A stretch of 31,730 bases of DNA, from the NCBI GenBank assembly GCA_000436795.1, contig HF993210.1, positions 1-31,730 on the forward strand. Reading direction: 5' to 3'. This document shows positions 24,592-31,730 of the stretch, piece after piece (the stretch's first letter is position 1; the number at the start of each line of letters is the position of its first letter). The stretch is from Bacteroides sp. CAG:1076 (GTDB lineage Bacteria; Bacteroidota; Bacteroidia; Bacteroidales; Bacteroidaceae). A program made the translations under genes and the position numbers. Under the pieces are notes generated by a model. The model searched no databases. It was given only the letters and a program-made list of their open reading frames with translations, and was not told the DNA's origin.

Positions 24592-25957
24592 TACACTGAA
24601 AGCTGTTTATTTTATCGGAGCAGGAGGCATAGGAATGAGCGCACTGGTCCGTTACTTTTTGTCGAAAGGGAAAAAAGTTGGCGGCTACGACCGTACTCCG
24701 AGCGAACTGACAGAAAAACTGATTGCAGAAGGAGCAGCTATTCATTACGAAGAAAACGTTTCACTCATTCCAAGTGACTTTCTCGATCCGGAAACAACGC
24801 TGATAGTTTATACACCAGCTATTCCGGCCGAACATAAAGAACTGGTTTATTTCCGTGAACACGAATTTGAAATTCAAAAACGTGCTCAAGTATTAGGTAT
24901 GATTACGCGCACTGAAAAAGGACTCTGTGTCGCAGGTACCCACGGAAAGACTACGACCTCTACAATGACAGCCTACCTACTGGATCATTCTCATGTAGAG
25001 TGTAATGCTTTTTTAGGAGGTATTTCCAAAAACTATAATACGAACTTATTATTGTCCGATAAAAGTGAATATGTAGTTATCGAGGCTGACGAGTTTGACC
25101 GTTCGTTCCACTGGCTGACACCGTATGCATCTGTTATCACTGCGACCGACTCTGATCATTTGGACATTTACGGAACTCATGAAGCCTACGTGGAAAGCTT
25201 CCGAAAATATACATCGCTAATACAACCGGGAGGTTTTCTTATTGTAAAGAAAGGTATAGATCTGGTACCGGATGTGCAGTCGGGAGTAACAGTATATACT
25301 TACTCCACAAAAGAAGGAGATTTTCATGCTGAAAACATACGAATAGGTAACGGAGAGATTTTCTTTGATTTCATTTCTCCTTTAGGAAATATAAAAGATA
25401 TCCAATTAGGAGTGCCTGTCTACGTCAACATTGAAAATGGAATAGCCGCAATGGCTCTGGCACAAATAGGTGGAGCAACTTCTGAAGAAATCAAACGAGC
25501 TATGCCTGGGTTTAAAGGTGTAGACCGCCGCTTCGACTTCAAGTTAAAGAATGATCATATCGCATTTATGAGCGACTATGCACATCATCCTGCCGAAATC
25601 AAGCAAAGTATTTCTTCTATCCGTATGCTGTATCCGGATAAAAAAATAACGGCAATTTTCCAACCCCATCTGTATACACGCACTCGCGACTTCTACAAAG
25701 ACTTTGCAAACAGCTTGTCACTGCTCGATGAGGTTATTCTGCTCGACATTTATCCAGCTCGTGAATTGCCGATAGAAGATGTAACCAGTAAACTCATTTA
25801 TGACAATTTACGTCCGGGTATCGAAAAATGCATGTGCTCCAAAGAAGAATTGCTGGAAGTTCTGAAACATAAAAAGATAGAAGTTCTCATTACACTGGGA
25901 GCCGGCGATATAGAAAACTATGTTCCACAAATATACGAATTACTGAAAGACAAATGA
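24581..25957 (+). CDS. murC: UDP-N-acetylmuramate--L-alanine ligase
   Basis: Begins stem-peptide synthesis by joining L-Ala to UDP-MurNAc. 458 residues. N-terminal VYFIGAGGIGMSALVRYFLS, P-loop AGTHGKTTTSTM, central EADEFDRSFHWL and TATDSDHLDIYG, and C-terminal SDYAHHPAEIKQ and FQPHLYTRTRDF are standard MurC blocks. The start overlaps the end of murG by 11 bp, and its stop overlaps the ftsQ start by 4 bp, suggesting coupled translation. The ATG chosen gives MNVNTLKAVYFIGAGG, with the usual short lead before the Rossmann loop. Confidence 0.97.
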   Translation: MNVNTLKAVYFIGAGGIGMSALVRYFLSKGKKVGGYDRTPSELTEKLIAEGAAIHYEENVSLIPSDFLDPETTLIVYTPAIPAEHKELVYFREHEFEIQKRAQVLGMITRTEKGLCVAGTHGKTTTSTMTAYLLDHSHVECNAFLGGISKNYNTNLLLSDKSEYVVIEADEFDRSFHWLTPYASVITATDSDHLDIYGTHEAYVESFRKYTSLIQPGGFLIVKKGIDLVPDVQSGVTVYTYSTKEGDFHAENIRIGNGEIFFDFISPLGNIKDIQLGVPVYVNIENGIAAMALAQIGGATSEEIKRAMPGFKGVDRRFDFKLKNDHIAFMSDYAHHPAEIKQSISSIRMLYPDKKITAIFQPHLYTRTRDFYKDFANSLSLLDEVILLDIYPARELPIEDVTSKLIYDNLRPGIEKCMCSKEELLEVLKHKKIEVLITLGAGDIENYVPQIYELLKDK

Positions 25958-26691
25958 TAAAACGAATTTTCATACTCTGTGCTTTAATATTGGCAGCAGC
26001 CTATCTTATCCTGGCTGTTACCACATTCAACAGCAAGCCTGGCAACCGGGTTTGCAAGGGTATGGAATTGACTGTCAAAGATAGTGTCGATTACGGTTTT
26101 GTCACGCAGAAAGAAGTAAAAAACATTCTGAAAAGGAAAAAGATATATCCTGAGGGCAAAGAACTGGCAAGCATTAATGTCCGCCAATTAGAAAAGGCCC
26201 TTTCGAATCACCCCTTCATTGAAAATGCAGAATGTTATCTTACTTCCGGCGGGAAAGTAGCGATTAACATATACCAACGAGTTCCTGTCATGCGAGTGAT
26301 GAGCAGCAACGGTGACGATTACTATCTGGACAATGCCGGGAAAATAATGAATGCTCCCGGAAAATCAGTACATGTAGTCGTAGCAACTGGATTCATCGAT
26401 CGCAAGTTCGCCCAAAACGAATTATATCCACTGGGAAAGTTCTTGCAGGGAGATAAGTTTTGGGAATCGCAAATAGAACAAATAAACGTAACCCCCAAAC
26501 AAGAGCTGGAATTGGTTCCTCGAGTAGGCGATCATATACTCTTTTTAGGAAAACCAGGCGATTATAAAGAAAAATTCAGTAAATTGCAAACATTCTACAA
26601 AAGCGCGCTGAACCGGGTAGGATGGAACAAATACGAACGGATCAGCATAGAATTTAACAATCAGATTATTTGTACCAAAAAGGAGAAGTAA
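25954..26691 (+). CDS. ftsQ: Cell division protein FtsQ
   Basis: A 245-residue bitopic inner-membrane protein. One membrane span at ~4-22 follows a two- or three-residue basic N-terminus, so there is almost no cytoplasmic tail (E. coli FtsQ has ~24 residues there). The POTRA-like region covers roughly residues 35-110 (VTQKEVKNILKRKKIYPEGKEL ... LEKALSNHPFIENAECYLT), followed by the FtsQ/DivIB beta domain. FtsQ links FtsB/FtsL to the rest of the divisome. The family is weakly conserved; the POTRA pattern plus the place between murC and ftsA make the call. It overlaps murC by 4 bp and lies 3 bp before ftsA. Confidence 0.9.
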   Translation: MIKRIFILCALILAAAYLILAVTTFNSKPGNRVCKGMELTVKDSVDYGFVTQKEVKNILKRKKIYPEGKELASINVRQLEKALSNHPFIENAECYLTSGGKVAINIYQRVPVMRVMSSNGDDYYLDNAGKIMNAPGKSVHVVVATGFIDRKFAQNELYPLGKFLQGDKFWESQIEQINVTPKQELELVPRVGDHILFLGKPGDYKEKFSKLQTFYKSALNRVGWNKYERISIEFNNQIICTKKEK

Positions 26692-26694
26692 GAT

Positions 26695-28266
26695 ATGGCA
26701 GCAACAGACTTTATAGCAGCAATAGAACTGGGATCGGCTAAAATAACAGGCATTGCGGGAAAGAAGAATGCAGACGGAAGTATTCAAGTTCTCGCCTACG
26801 CCAGCGAACGATCTTCCGATTGTATCAAAAAGGGAACAATCTACAACCTGGATAAAACAACTCAATGCCTTACCTCAGTCATCAGTCAACTGGAAGAGAT
26901 GCTACATGCATCCATCAAAAAAGTATACGTGGGCATCGGAGGACAGTCTGTAAGAAGCATTCGCAATACAGAAGTAAAACAACTAACCGAAGAAACCAAA
27001 ATATCTCAGGCACTGATCGACTCCATGATGGAGAACAATCGTGATATTGCTTTGGTCGATCAGGAAATTCTGGCTGTTGAACCACAAGAATATAAAATAG
27101 GAAACAACCAGCTTACTACTGAACCTGTTGGAATTCAGACAGACCGTATAGAAGGAAACTTTCTGAATATCATAGCCCGCAACTCCTTGAAGAGCAATAT
27201 CCGCCAATGCTTCCGTCAGGCTGGATATGAAGTTGCTGAATACCTGCTTTCTCCACTTGCTACAGCCAACGCAGTGCTTACCGGAAGTGAGAAACGTTCT
27301 GGGTGCGCGCTTGTCGACTTTGGTGCAGATACTACAACAGTATCGGTATACAAGAACAATATGCTCCGTCATCTTGCTGTCATTCCGTTGGGAAGCAATA
27401 ATATAACCAAAGACATTTGTAGTCTTCAAATAGAAGAGGAAGATGCAGAACAATTAAAACTTCACTACGCAAGCGCCTATACAGAACCGAGCGAAAACGA
27501 TGACGAAGTAGGAAAGGAATATAGCATCGACGGAAAATGTACCATCCGTGCTCATAAACTGGAAGACATTGTTGAAGCCCGTGTAAAGGAAATACTGGAA
27601 AATGTTTGGAATCAGATTATCTTATCCGAGTATAGTGACAAACTGCTTGCCGGAATCATTCTGACAGGAGGCGCATCTAAACTGCCTAATCTGGATAAAG
27701 CTGTATTCAACATCACCAAAATAGAAAAGATACGCATCGCACAAAGCGGAGCCGTAGAACTGAGAGGAGATATTACAATTCCGCAAGACGGAAGCAGCAA
27801 TACACTGATTGGACTGCTGACCACAGGCAAAGATAATTGTTGCAAGATAGATCCCCGCAAAGGTCACCAGTTAGATTTTATCGATGACTTGCAGAAAAAA
27901 GAAGAAGAAGCCCGCCTGAAAGCTGAAGCAGAACGTAAAGCCGCCGAAGAAAAAGCCGCAAAAGAAGCCGAAGCTGAAAGACTACGCCAGCTGGAAGAAG
28001 CCAAAGTCCGTCAGGAACAAGAACGTGCACAAAAACGACTGCACGATTGTGAAACCCTGATTACGGAAGCTACCCGCCAGATGAATCGTAAAAAATATAA
28101 AGATGCACTGGCAAAACTGGAACAGGCACGCAGCTTGAATGTGCAGGAAAAGGAAGAAGAAATAGCCTCCCTTACTGCCGAAATAGAAAAGTTGAAAGAA
28201 GATAATCCGTTCAAGCGACTGATTAATGCGCTCAAGAACGGAGCCGACGAGATGATGAAAGATTAA
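26695..28266 (+). CDS. ftsA: Cell division protein FtsA with long coiled-coil/TPR-like C-terminal extension
   Basis: An actin-like ATPase that tethers FtsZ to the membrane. The actin core (to ~residue 390) shows AAIELGSAKITGIAG (phosphate 1), VDFGADTTTVSVYKN (phosphate 2) and GIILTGGASKLPNL (adenosine). At 523 residues it is about 100 longer than E. coli FtsA (420). The extra part is an Ala/Glu/Lys/Arg coiled coil (~395-445), then a segment at ~448-490 that reads like a TPR helix pair (MNRKKYKDALAKLEQARSL), then the usual C-terminal amphipathic membrane helix NPFKRLINALKNGADEM. The spacer thus separates the actin core from its membrane anchor. It is followed by ftsZ after 29 bp. Confidence 0.95.
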   Translation: MAATDFIAAIELGSAKITGIAGKKNADGSIQVLAYASERSSDCIKKGTIYNLDKTTQCLTSVISQLEEMLHASIKKVYVGIGGQSVRSIRNTEVKQLTEETKISQALIDSMMENNRDIALVDQEILAVEPQEYKIGNNQLTTEPVGIQTDRIEGNFLNIIARNSLKSNIRQCFRQAGYEVAEYLLSPLATANAVLTGSEKRSGCALVDFGADTTTVSVYKNNMLRHLAVIPLGSNNITKDICSLQIEEEDAEQLKLHYASAYTEPSENDDEVGKEYSIDGKCTIRAHKLEDIVEARVKEILENVWNQIILSEYSDKLLAGIILTGGASKLPNLDKAVFNITKIEKIRIAQSGAVELRGDITIPQDGSSNTLIGLLTTGKDNCCKIDPRKGHQLDFIDDLQKKEEEARLKAEAERKAAEEKAAKEAEAERLRQLEEAKVRQEQERAQKRLHDCETLITEATRQMNRKKYKDALAKLEQARSLNVQEKEEEIASLTAEIEKLKEDNPFKRLINALKNGADEMMKD

Positions 28267-28295
28267 TATTCACCGCATAAAGAAAAGGAAGAATT

Positions 28296-29591
28296 ATGTC
28301 TGACGAGAAAATTATGCCATTCGATTTCCAAAGTGGAACACCGAGTATCATTAAAGTTATCGGTGTAGGCGGTGGCGGCGGTAACGCAGTCAACCACATG
28401 TATAGAGAAGGTATCCACGACGTTACATTCGTCGTCTGCAATACAGATAATCAGGCTCTCGATGAATCGCCTGTACCTATTAAACTTCAGTTAGGACGTG
28501 AAGGTCTGGGAGCGGGAAACCGCCCGGAACGTGCACGCGATGCTGCCAACGAAAGTCTGGAAGATGTCAAGAATATGTTGAATGACGGCTGCAAAATGGC
28601 CTTCATTACAGCAGGAATGGGAGGAGGAACCGGAACCGGAGCTGCTCCTATCATTGCCAAGACAGCCAAAGAAATGGGTATTCTGACGGTAGGTATCGTT
28701 ACTATCCCGTTCCTTTTTGAAGGCAACAAAAAAATCGACCAGGCACTCGACGGTGTAGAAGAAATGAGCAAGCATGTAGATGCATTGCTGGTTATCAACA
28801 ACGAACGCCTGCGTGACGTATATTCCGACCTGAGCGTAATGAATGCTTTCGGCAAGGCCGACGATACACTTTCGATAGCTGCCAAAAGCATTGCCGAAAT
28901 CATTACGATACGTGGTAAGATAAACCTCGACTTCAACGATGTGAAAACCGTTTTGAAAGATGGAGGTGTAGCTATCATGAGTACCGGATATGGTGAAGGA
29001 GAAGGACGAGTTACACAAGCTATAACCGACGCTCTCCACTCTCCATTACTGAACAACAACGATATTTTCAATTCGAAAAAAGTTCTTTTCAACATCTCTT
29101 ACAGCATGAACAGCGACTTGATGATGGAAGAAATGAACGAAGTACACGAGTTCATGAGCCGCTTCGGAAAAGATGTAGAAACCAAATGGGGTTTATACAT
29201 CGACGACAGTCTGGGCGAAAAAGTAAAATTCACTATCCTTGCTACCGGATTCGGCATTAAGGATGTACCGGGCATGAGCAACAAGCTCTCTGCCGAAGAA
29301 CAAAAACGCTTGGAAGAACTGGAAGAAGAAGAACAAAAGAAGGCAGAACGCCGCGACGACTTCTATCCGGGAAGCTATAAGAACAACAGAAAGAAAGGAA
29401 ACTATAAAATCTATATCTTCACACAAGAAGATCTGGACAACGACGATATCATCAGCATGGTAGAAACTACTCCTACTTACAAACGCTCGAAAGCTGTACT
29501 GGAAAGCATTCAGTCGAGAGCTGTAGCTGAAGAAAGTGCAATGCCTAAGCTGGATAACAATGAAAATGGTTCCATGACAATCACTTTCTAA
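28296..29591 (+). CDS. ftsZ: Cell division GTPase FtsZ
   Basis: A tubulin-like GTPase that forms the cytokinetic Z ring. 431 residues. The nucleotide-binding loop IKVIGVGGGGGNAVNHM is near the N-terminus, the tubulin signature GGGTGTGAAP is at about 110-119, and the T7 loop NLDFNDVKTVL follows. The GTPase core ends near residue 320. The tail holds a Glu/Lys-rich linker and the block VETTPTYKR at 389-397, which looks like the conserved FtsA-binding peptide in Bacteroidetes form, but a further ~34 residues follow it (ending NNENGSMTITF) where many FtsZ proteins stop. Last classical dcw gene; the YqeY-domain gene is 38 bp on with no terminator between. Confidence 0.97.
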   Translation: MSDEKIMPFDFQSGTPSIIKVIGVGGGGGNAVNHMYREGIHDVTFVVCNTDNQALDESPVPIKLQLGREGLGAGNRPERARDAANESLEDVKNMLNDGCKMAFITAGMGGGTGTGAAPIIAKTAKEMGILTVGIVTIPFLFEGNKKIDQALDGVEEMSKHVDALLVINNERLRDVYSDLSVMNAFGKADDTLSIAAKSIAEIITIRGKINLDFNDVKTVLKDGGVAIMSTGYGEGEGRVTQAITDALHSPLLNNNDIFNSKKVLFNISYSMNSDLMMEEMNEVHEFMSRFGKDVETKWGLYIDDSLGEKVKFTILATGFGIKDVPGMSNKLSAEEQKRLEELEEEEQKKAERRDDFYPGSYKNNRKKGNYKIYIFTQEDLDNDDIISMVETTPTYKRSKAVLESIQSRAVAEESAMPKLDNNENGSMTITF

Positions 29592-29629
29592 ACCGACAAA
29601 TTAACCAATAACTTATATAATATACGACT

Positions 29630-30079
29630 ATGGACTTATTTGAACAAATCAGCAACGATATTAAAGAGGCTATGAAAGCCAAGGACAAAGTCAGACTGGA
29701 AACTTTGCGTAATGTAAAGAAATGCTTTCTCGAAGCAAAAACAGCTCCGGGAGCAAACGATACACTGACTGACGATGCTGCTTTAAAAATCATGCAGAAA
29801 CTGGTTAAACAAGGAAAAGACTCTGCTGCTGTATACGAAGGACAAGGACGTGCCGACCTAGCTGAGGAAGAAATGGCTCAGGTACGTGTCATCGAAACCT
29901 ATCTTCCGAAACAGCTTTCACCCGAAGAACTGGAAGCCAAGCTGAAAGAAATCATCGCCCGCGTCGGTGCAACCAGCGGAAAAGATATGGGTAAGGTAAT
30001 GGGTGTTGCCAGCAAAGAACTGGCAGGTCTTGCCGAAGGACGCGCCATTTCTGCAAAAGTAAAAGAATTGCTGCAGTAA
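29630..30079 (+). CDS. GatB/YqeY domain protein
   Basis: A 149-residue protein starting MDLFEQISNDIKEAMKAKDK and continuing RLETLRNVKKCFLEAKT, the standalone GatB/YqeY form: an N-terminal helical domain and a C-terminal domain (SPEELEAKLKEIIARVGATS ... MGKVMGVASKELAGLAEGR) like the tRNA-binding tail of the amidotransferase subunit GatB. The enzymatic role of standalone YqeY proteins is not settled; tRNA contact is inferred from homology. It lies 38 bp after ftsZ, probably as the last gene of that transcript, and is followed by two hairpins, the second a strong terminator. Confidence 0.92.
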   Translation: MDLFEQISNDIKEAMKAKDKVRLETLRNVKKCFLEAKTAPGANDTLTDDAALKIMQKLVKQGKDSAAVYEGQGRADLAEEEMAQVRVIETYLPKQLSPEELEAKLKEIIARVGATSGKDMGKVMGVASKELAGLAEGRAISAKVKELLQ

Positions 30080-30088
30080 ACTGACAAG

Positions 30089-30112
30089 GTATGCACAGTA
30101 CCCAGTGCATAC
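30089..30112 (+). repeat. Perfect stem-loop after the YqeY gene
   Basis: GTATGCAC (30089-30096) and GTGCATAC (30105-30112) pair perfectly around an 8-base loop, 10 bp past the stop codon. There is no T tract, so this is not itself a classic terminator. It may protect the 3' end of the mRNA or bind a protein. Confidence 0.7.
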
Positions 30113-30133
30113 AAAACCAAGCAATATAAAGGC

Positions 30134-30171
30134 AAAAAAATACGGGACCTGCAAAGGTTCCGTATTTTTTT
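30134..30171. terminator. Terminator ending the dcw transcript
   Basis: A 17-bp stem (30134-30150 with 30155-30171, one G-T wobble) carries a GCAA tetraloop, starts with A7 and ends with T7. It is a textbook bidirectional rho-independent terminator 54 bp after the YqeY gene, and can also stop transcripts arriving from recO. Confidence 0.9.
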
Positions 30172-30222
30172 TGTCACCACATGTCGGCCTTTTCCTGCAA
30201 AGAGCCTGACATTCCACTATTT

Positions 30223-30279
30223 TTTGTACAAAAAATAAAAACGTTTGTACAAATTTTCAGAAAACGTGCCGACGTTTTT
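30223..30279 (+). repeat. Composite element copy B: two TTTGTACAAA palindromes 21 bp apart plus an ACGT hairpin
   Basis: TTTGTACAAA at 30223-30232 and 30244-30253, again exactly 21 bp start to start, followed by TTTTCAGAAAACGT, then GCCG and ACGTTTTT, a small hairpin (AAAACGT/ACGTTTT). From the second palindrome through AAAACGT it matches copy A (near 14327) with one substitution (A/G). It lies between the YqeY terminator and recO. On the minus strand the hairpin could act as a weak recO terminator. Confidence 0.8.
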
Positions 30280-30372
30280 CGAGAGATGAAAGGTAGAAGT
30301 TCCGAAAACAGCCTCAACTTTCCCGTTACGATACCAACAACCGCTCCCTATTCCTCCCCTCAAGTTCTATCC

Positions 30373-31095
30373 TCAAAATAAGTCCTGTAAGACAGGAAGA
30401 GATTTCAATTCCGGAAAATCCGGTAAATGCAGACGGTAATACTCATTAATTATATCCAGACAACGGTTACGCTCCATCCGGTTCATAGCAAACAAGTGCA
30501 TCGTTTCGTAGTTCATACGCATCAGATTGCGAATATGAGAAGCCTCTTCCGGACGGACAAACATGCCGTGATAAGGCTGTGTCGAAACAAAACAGGCATT
30601 CAGTAAATCGAAATAATCGCTGGGAGCATATTCTTCTACATTGGGATAAAGCCCGAGAAAGCGAGACAAACGCATCAGAAACACCAGGTGAAAATTGGCG
30701 AAATTCGTTTCGCATACATCCAGCCACTGCACAGAATGTACCAGATAAGCATATAAAGGAATGTTGGTCGTTTCTTCTTTCAAGGCACGATAAAGGAACT
30801 CTGCCAAAAACATGGCAATGGCCGACTTATAAGGATCGTAAGGCAGAGAAGTAAAGATATACCAGGCTTTAGCTTCCTTTATGGGATGAAGTCCCGAACG
30901 AGGACGTACATCTGCCTCAAACTCAACTATCGACAAAGGCTGAAAAAGCACCTGCTTCACCGCCGATTTACGCGAACGCTGAACCGGCAGCAGAAAAGAC
31001 ATCCTGCCCGACTGCTCGGTATAAATATGTACAATGTTCGACTTGTCACTATACTTTACCGTATGAAGTACTATACCTACGTATTTCTGTAACAT
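30373..31095 (-). CDS. recO: DNA repair protein RecO
   Basis: RecO works with RecR (and RecF) to load RecA on SSB-coated single-stranded DNA during gap repair. 240 residues. The N-terminal OB fold reads [38 protein letters not shown], and the helical C-terminal domain follows ([20 protein letters not shown]). I place the start at 31095: the open frame continues upstream to 31152, but the added residues are unlike RecO and contain the gene's own -7 element (31103-31110). No CxxC zinc pair is seen, unlike some RecO proteins. It converges on the dcw cluster and stands alone on its strand. Confidence 0.93.
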   Translation of the reverse strand: MLQKYVGIVLHTVKYSDKSNIVHIYTEQSGRMSFLLPVQRSRKSAVKQVLFQPLSIVEFEADVRPRSGLHPIKEAKAWYIFTSLPYDPYKSAIAMFLAEFLYRALKEETTNIPLYAYLVHSVQWLDVCETNFANFHLVFLMRLSRFLGLYPNVEEYAPSDYFDLLNACFVSTQPYHGMFVRPEEASHIRNLMRMNYETMHLFAMNRMERNRCLDIINEYYRLHLPDFPELKSLPVLQDLF

Positions 31096-31102
31096 AACGC
31101 GA

Positions 31103-31110
31103 CAAAGATA
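31103..31110 (-). promoter_or_regulatory. -7 element of recO
   Basis: Minus strand TATCTTTG is a perfect TAnnTTTG match only 7 bp from the ATG at 31095, so the transcript should start at or within a base or two of the start codon. This is also the argument for the shorter protein start. Confidence 0.6.
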
Positions 31111-31600
31111 CAAAAAAACAAGCAATCCCTGCATGGGAGATAAAACAGTCACCCGCCATGCAAGGAATTACATTACCTATTGAATCTTTAAGAGAGAGAG
31201 AATTTGTTAAAATATCAAAATCAGTCTATTCGACTGGATATATATCCAATCAGTTTCAGCTATTGCAAAAATAGCTAAATCAGCTCCTTTTCTTAAAATA
31301 GCAGTTGGCATCAAGATAGCATAAGCAGTCATTTTTTCAGGCTAAGTGAACAGAAATCGTATCTATCAGAACCAAAAAACACCTGAAGTTTTTGTTCATA
31401 AAAGACTTTTTCCATCACAGATATAACCTCCTAATACTTCCCGCTTTAAGTAATATGTCAATAAAGTTCGCCCCCAATACCCAAGAAAAGGAGTACCCTT
31501 CTCCCCTATACTAAAAGAAAAAACAGCAGGAAAAAACCACAAATGGAAACGATAAAACCGCTGAAAAAGAAAATTTAGCCAGACACTCAGCAAAAAAATC
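31111..31600. other. AT-rich intergenic stretch between recO and the tRNA promoter
   Basis: No established gene. On the minus strand there are two mini-ORFs sharing an ATGA overlap: 31415-31329 (28 codons, MEKVFYEQKLQVFFGSDRYD...) and 31332-31207 (41 codons, MTAYAILMPTAILRKGADLA...). An AGGAGG (plus 31426-31431) stands 8 bases before an in-frame GTG that precedes the first ATG. Such a strong Shine-Dalgarno is rare in Bacteroidetes. Neither peptide is recognised. Short frames are common by chance in sequence this AT-rich. Confidence 0.4.
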
Positions 31601-31609
31601 ACAGAAAGT

Positions 31610-31640
31610 TTTGCAGGAATGAAAAATCTTCATACCTTTG
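31610..31640 (+). promoter_or_regulatory. Promoter of the tRNA-Glu transcript
   Basis: TTTG (31610-31613), 19 bp, then TACCTTTG (31633-31640): an exact match to the Bacteroidetes -33/-7 promoter (TTTG-N19-TAnnTTTG), the best promoter in the window. Transcription should start near 31647, giving a leader of about 58 bases before the tRNA. Confidence 0.85.
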
Positions 31641-31650
31641 CATCCGCAAT

Positions 31651-31694
31651 CGAGAGATATATATCCTCGAAGAGACAGTCAGGTTTAATCCTGA
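31651..31694 (+). other. Leader hairpins upstream of the tRNA
   Basis: Two stem-loops lie in the leader. One at 31651-31669 has CGAG and GAT pairing with ATC and CTCG around a bulged A and an ATAT loop. The other at 31679-31694 has TCAGG pairing with CCTGA around TTTAAT. The second resembles a tRNA anticodon arm. They may guide 5' processing of the precursor. Confidence 0.5.
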
Positions 31695-31704
31695 ATCGAA
31701 GGAT

Positions 31705-31730
31705 GGCCCGTTCGTCTATCGGTTAGGACG
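31705..31730 (+). tRNA. tRNA-Glu, first 26 bases (runs off the window)
   Basis: The window ends in the 5' acceptor strand and D-arm of a tRNA. GGCCCGT is the acceptor strand, followed by TCGTCTATCGGTTAGGACG, the D-arm form of bacterial tRNA-Glu. The anticodon lies beyond the end, so the isotype is judged from resemblance of the 5' half only. A perfect promoter lies upstream, and other tRNA genes may follow. Confidence 0.78.

Noticed and set aside
28487..29095. Antisense frame of 202 codons within ftsZ
   Set aside because: Ser/Pro/Ile-rich shadow of the ftsZ coding sequence; ftsZ itself is unmistakable.
31436..31466. TTGACA followed by TATTAG (19 bp apart) on the minus strand, like a sigma70 promoter
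   Set aside because: The spacing is long and Bacteroidetes primary sigma factors use TTTG/TAnnTTTG; likely chance.
31396..31602. 68-codon minus-strand frame near the tRNA
   Set aside because: Phe/Leu-rich composition typical of AT-rich non-coding DNA; it starts at a GTG with no promoter and resembles no family.
1..31730. CRISPR array, prophage, insertion sequence or defence island
   Set aside because: No regularly spaced repeats, transposase, integrase or defence-type genes were seen; nearly all space is filled by housekeeping genes.

Overview
The window reads as chromosomal DNA of a gut-type Bacteroidales (Bacteroides/Phocaeicola). Three things point there: many genes are preceded by the Bacteroidetes -7 promoter element TAnnTTTG instead of a Shine-Dalgarno sequence; the cell-division proteins are of Bacteroidetes type (PASTA-tailed FtsI, long-tailed FtsA, an extended FtsZ tail); and there is a two-gene cassette that looks like the glycine-lipid pair glsA/glsB known from Bacteroides. 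Species is not decided from sequence alone.

Layout. 1-1162 (+) is the 3' part of a secreted/surface-type protein of unknown function, followed by a very short signal-peptide ORF that looks like a gene stump. 1371-5619 (-) is purB - rluB-like pseudouridine synthase - asnS, ending in a strong hairpin. A lone DUF4250 small protein (5860-6036, +) ends inside its own terminator hairpin. 6250-10659 (-) is an envelope-flavoured operon: dut - TPR lipoprotein - DUF4292 lipoprotein - EnvC-like M23 coiled-coil protein, the last three joined by 4-bp ATGA-type overlaps. Divergent from dut is dgt (10831-12162, +), which converges on the glsA-glsB pair (12245-14077, -) at a shared hairpin.

14539-29591 (+) is a nearly complete dcw (division and cell wall) cluster: rsmH, ftsL, ftsI, murE, mraY, murD, ftsW, murG, murC, ftsQ, ftsA, ftsZ, then a GatB/YqeY-domain gene. 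Spacing is tight or overlapping throughout except for 100 bp before murG, where a consensus -7 element suggests an internal promoter. mraZ is not at the head of the cluster, and murF and ddl are not at their usual places. Together these genes make lipid II (MurE, MurD, MurC, MraY, MurG), polymerise and cross-link septal peptidoglycan (FtsW, FtsI) and build the divisome (FtsZ, FtsA, FtsQ, FtsL). recO (-) follows on the other strand, then about 600 bp of AT-rich sequence with no clear gene, then the promoter, leader and first 26 bases of a tRNA-Glu.

The most unusual thing found is a composite non-coding element present twice, just outside each end of the dcw cluster (about 14304-14384 and 30223-30279). 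Each copy has two TTTGTACAAA palindromes exactly 21 bp apart, a shared stretch right after the second palindrome, and then an ACGT-stem hairpin with A/T tracts. I do not know it as a described element. The genes themselves are mostly ordinary housekeeping genes; no defence system, CRISPR array, prophage or insertion sequence was seen.
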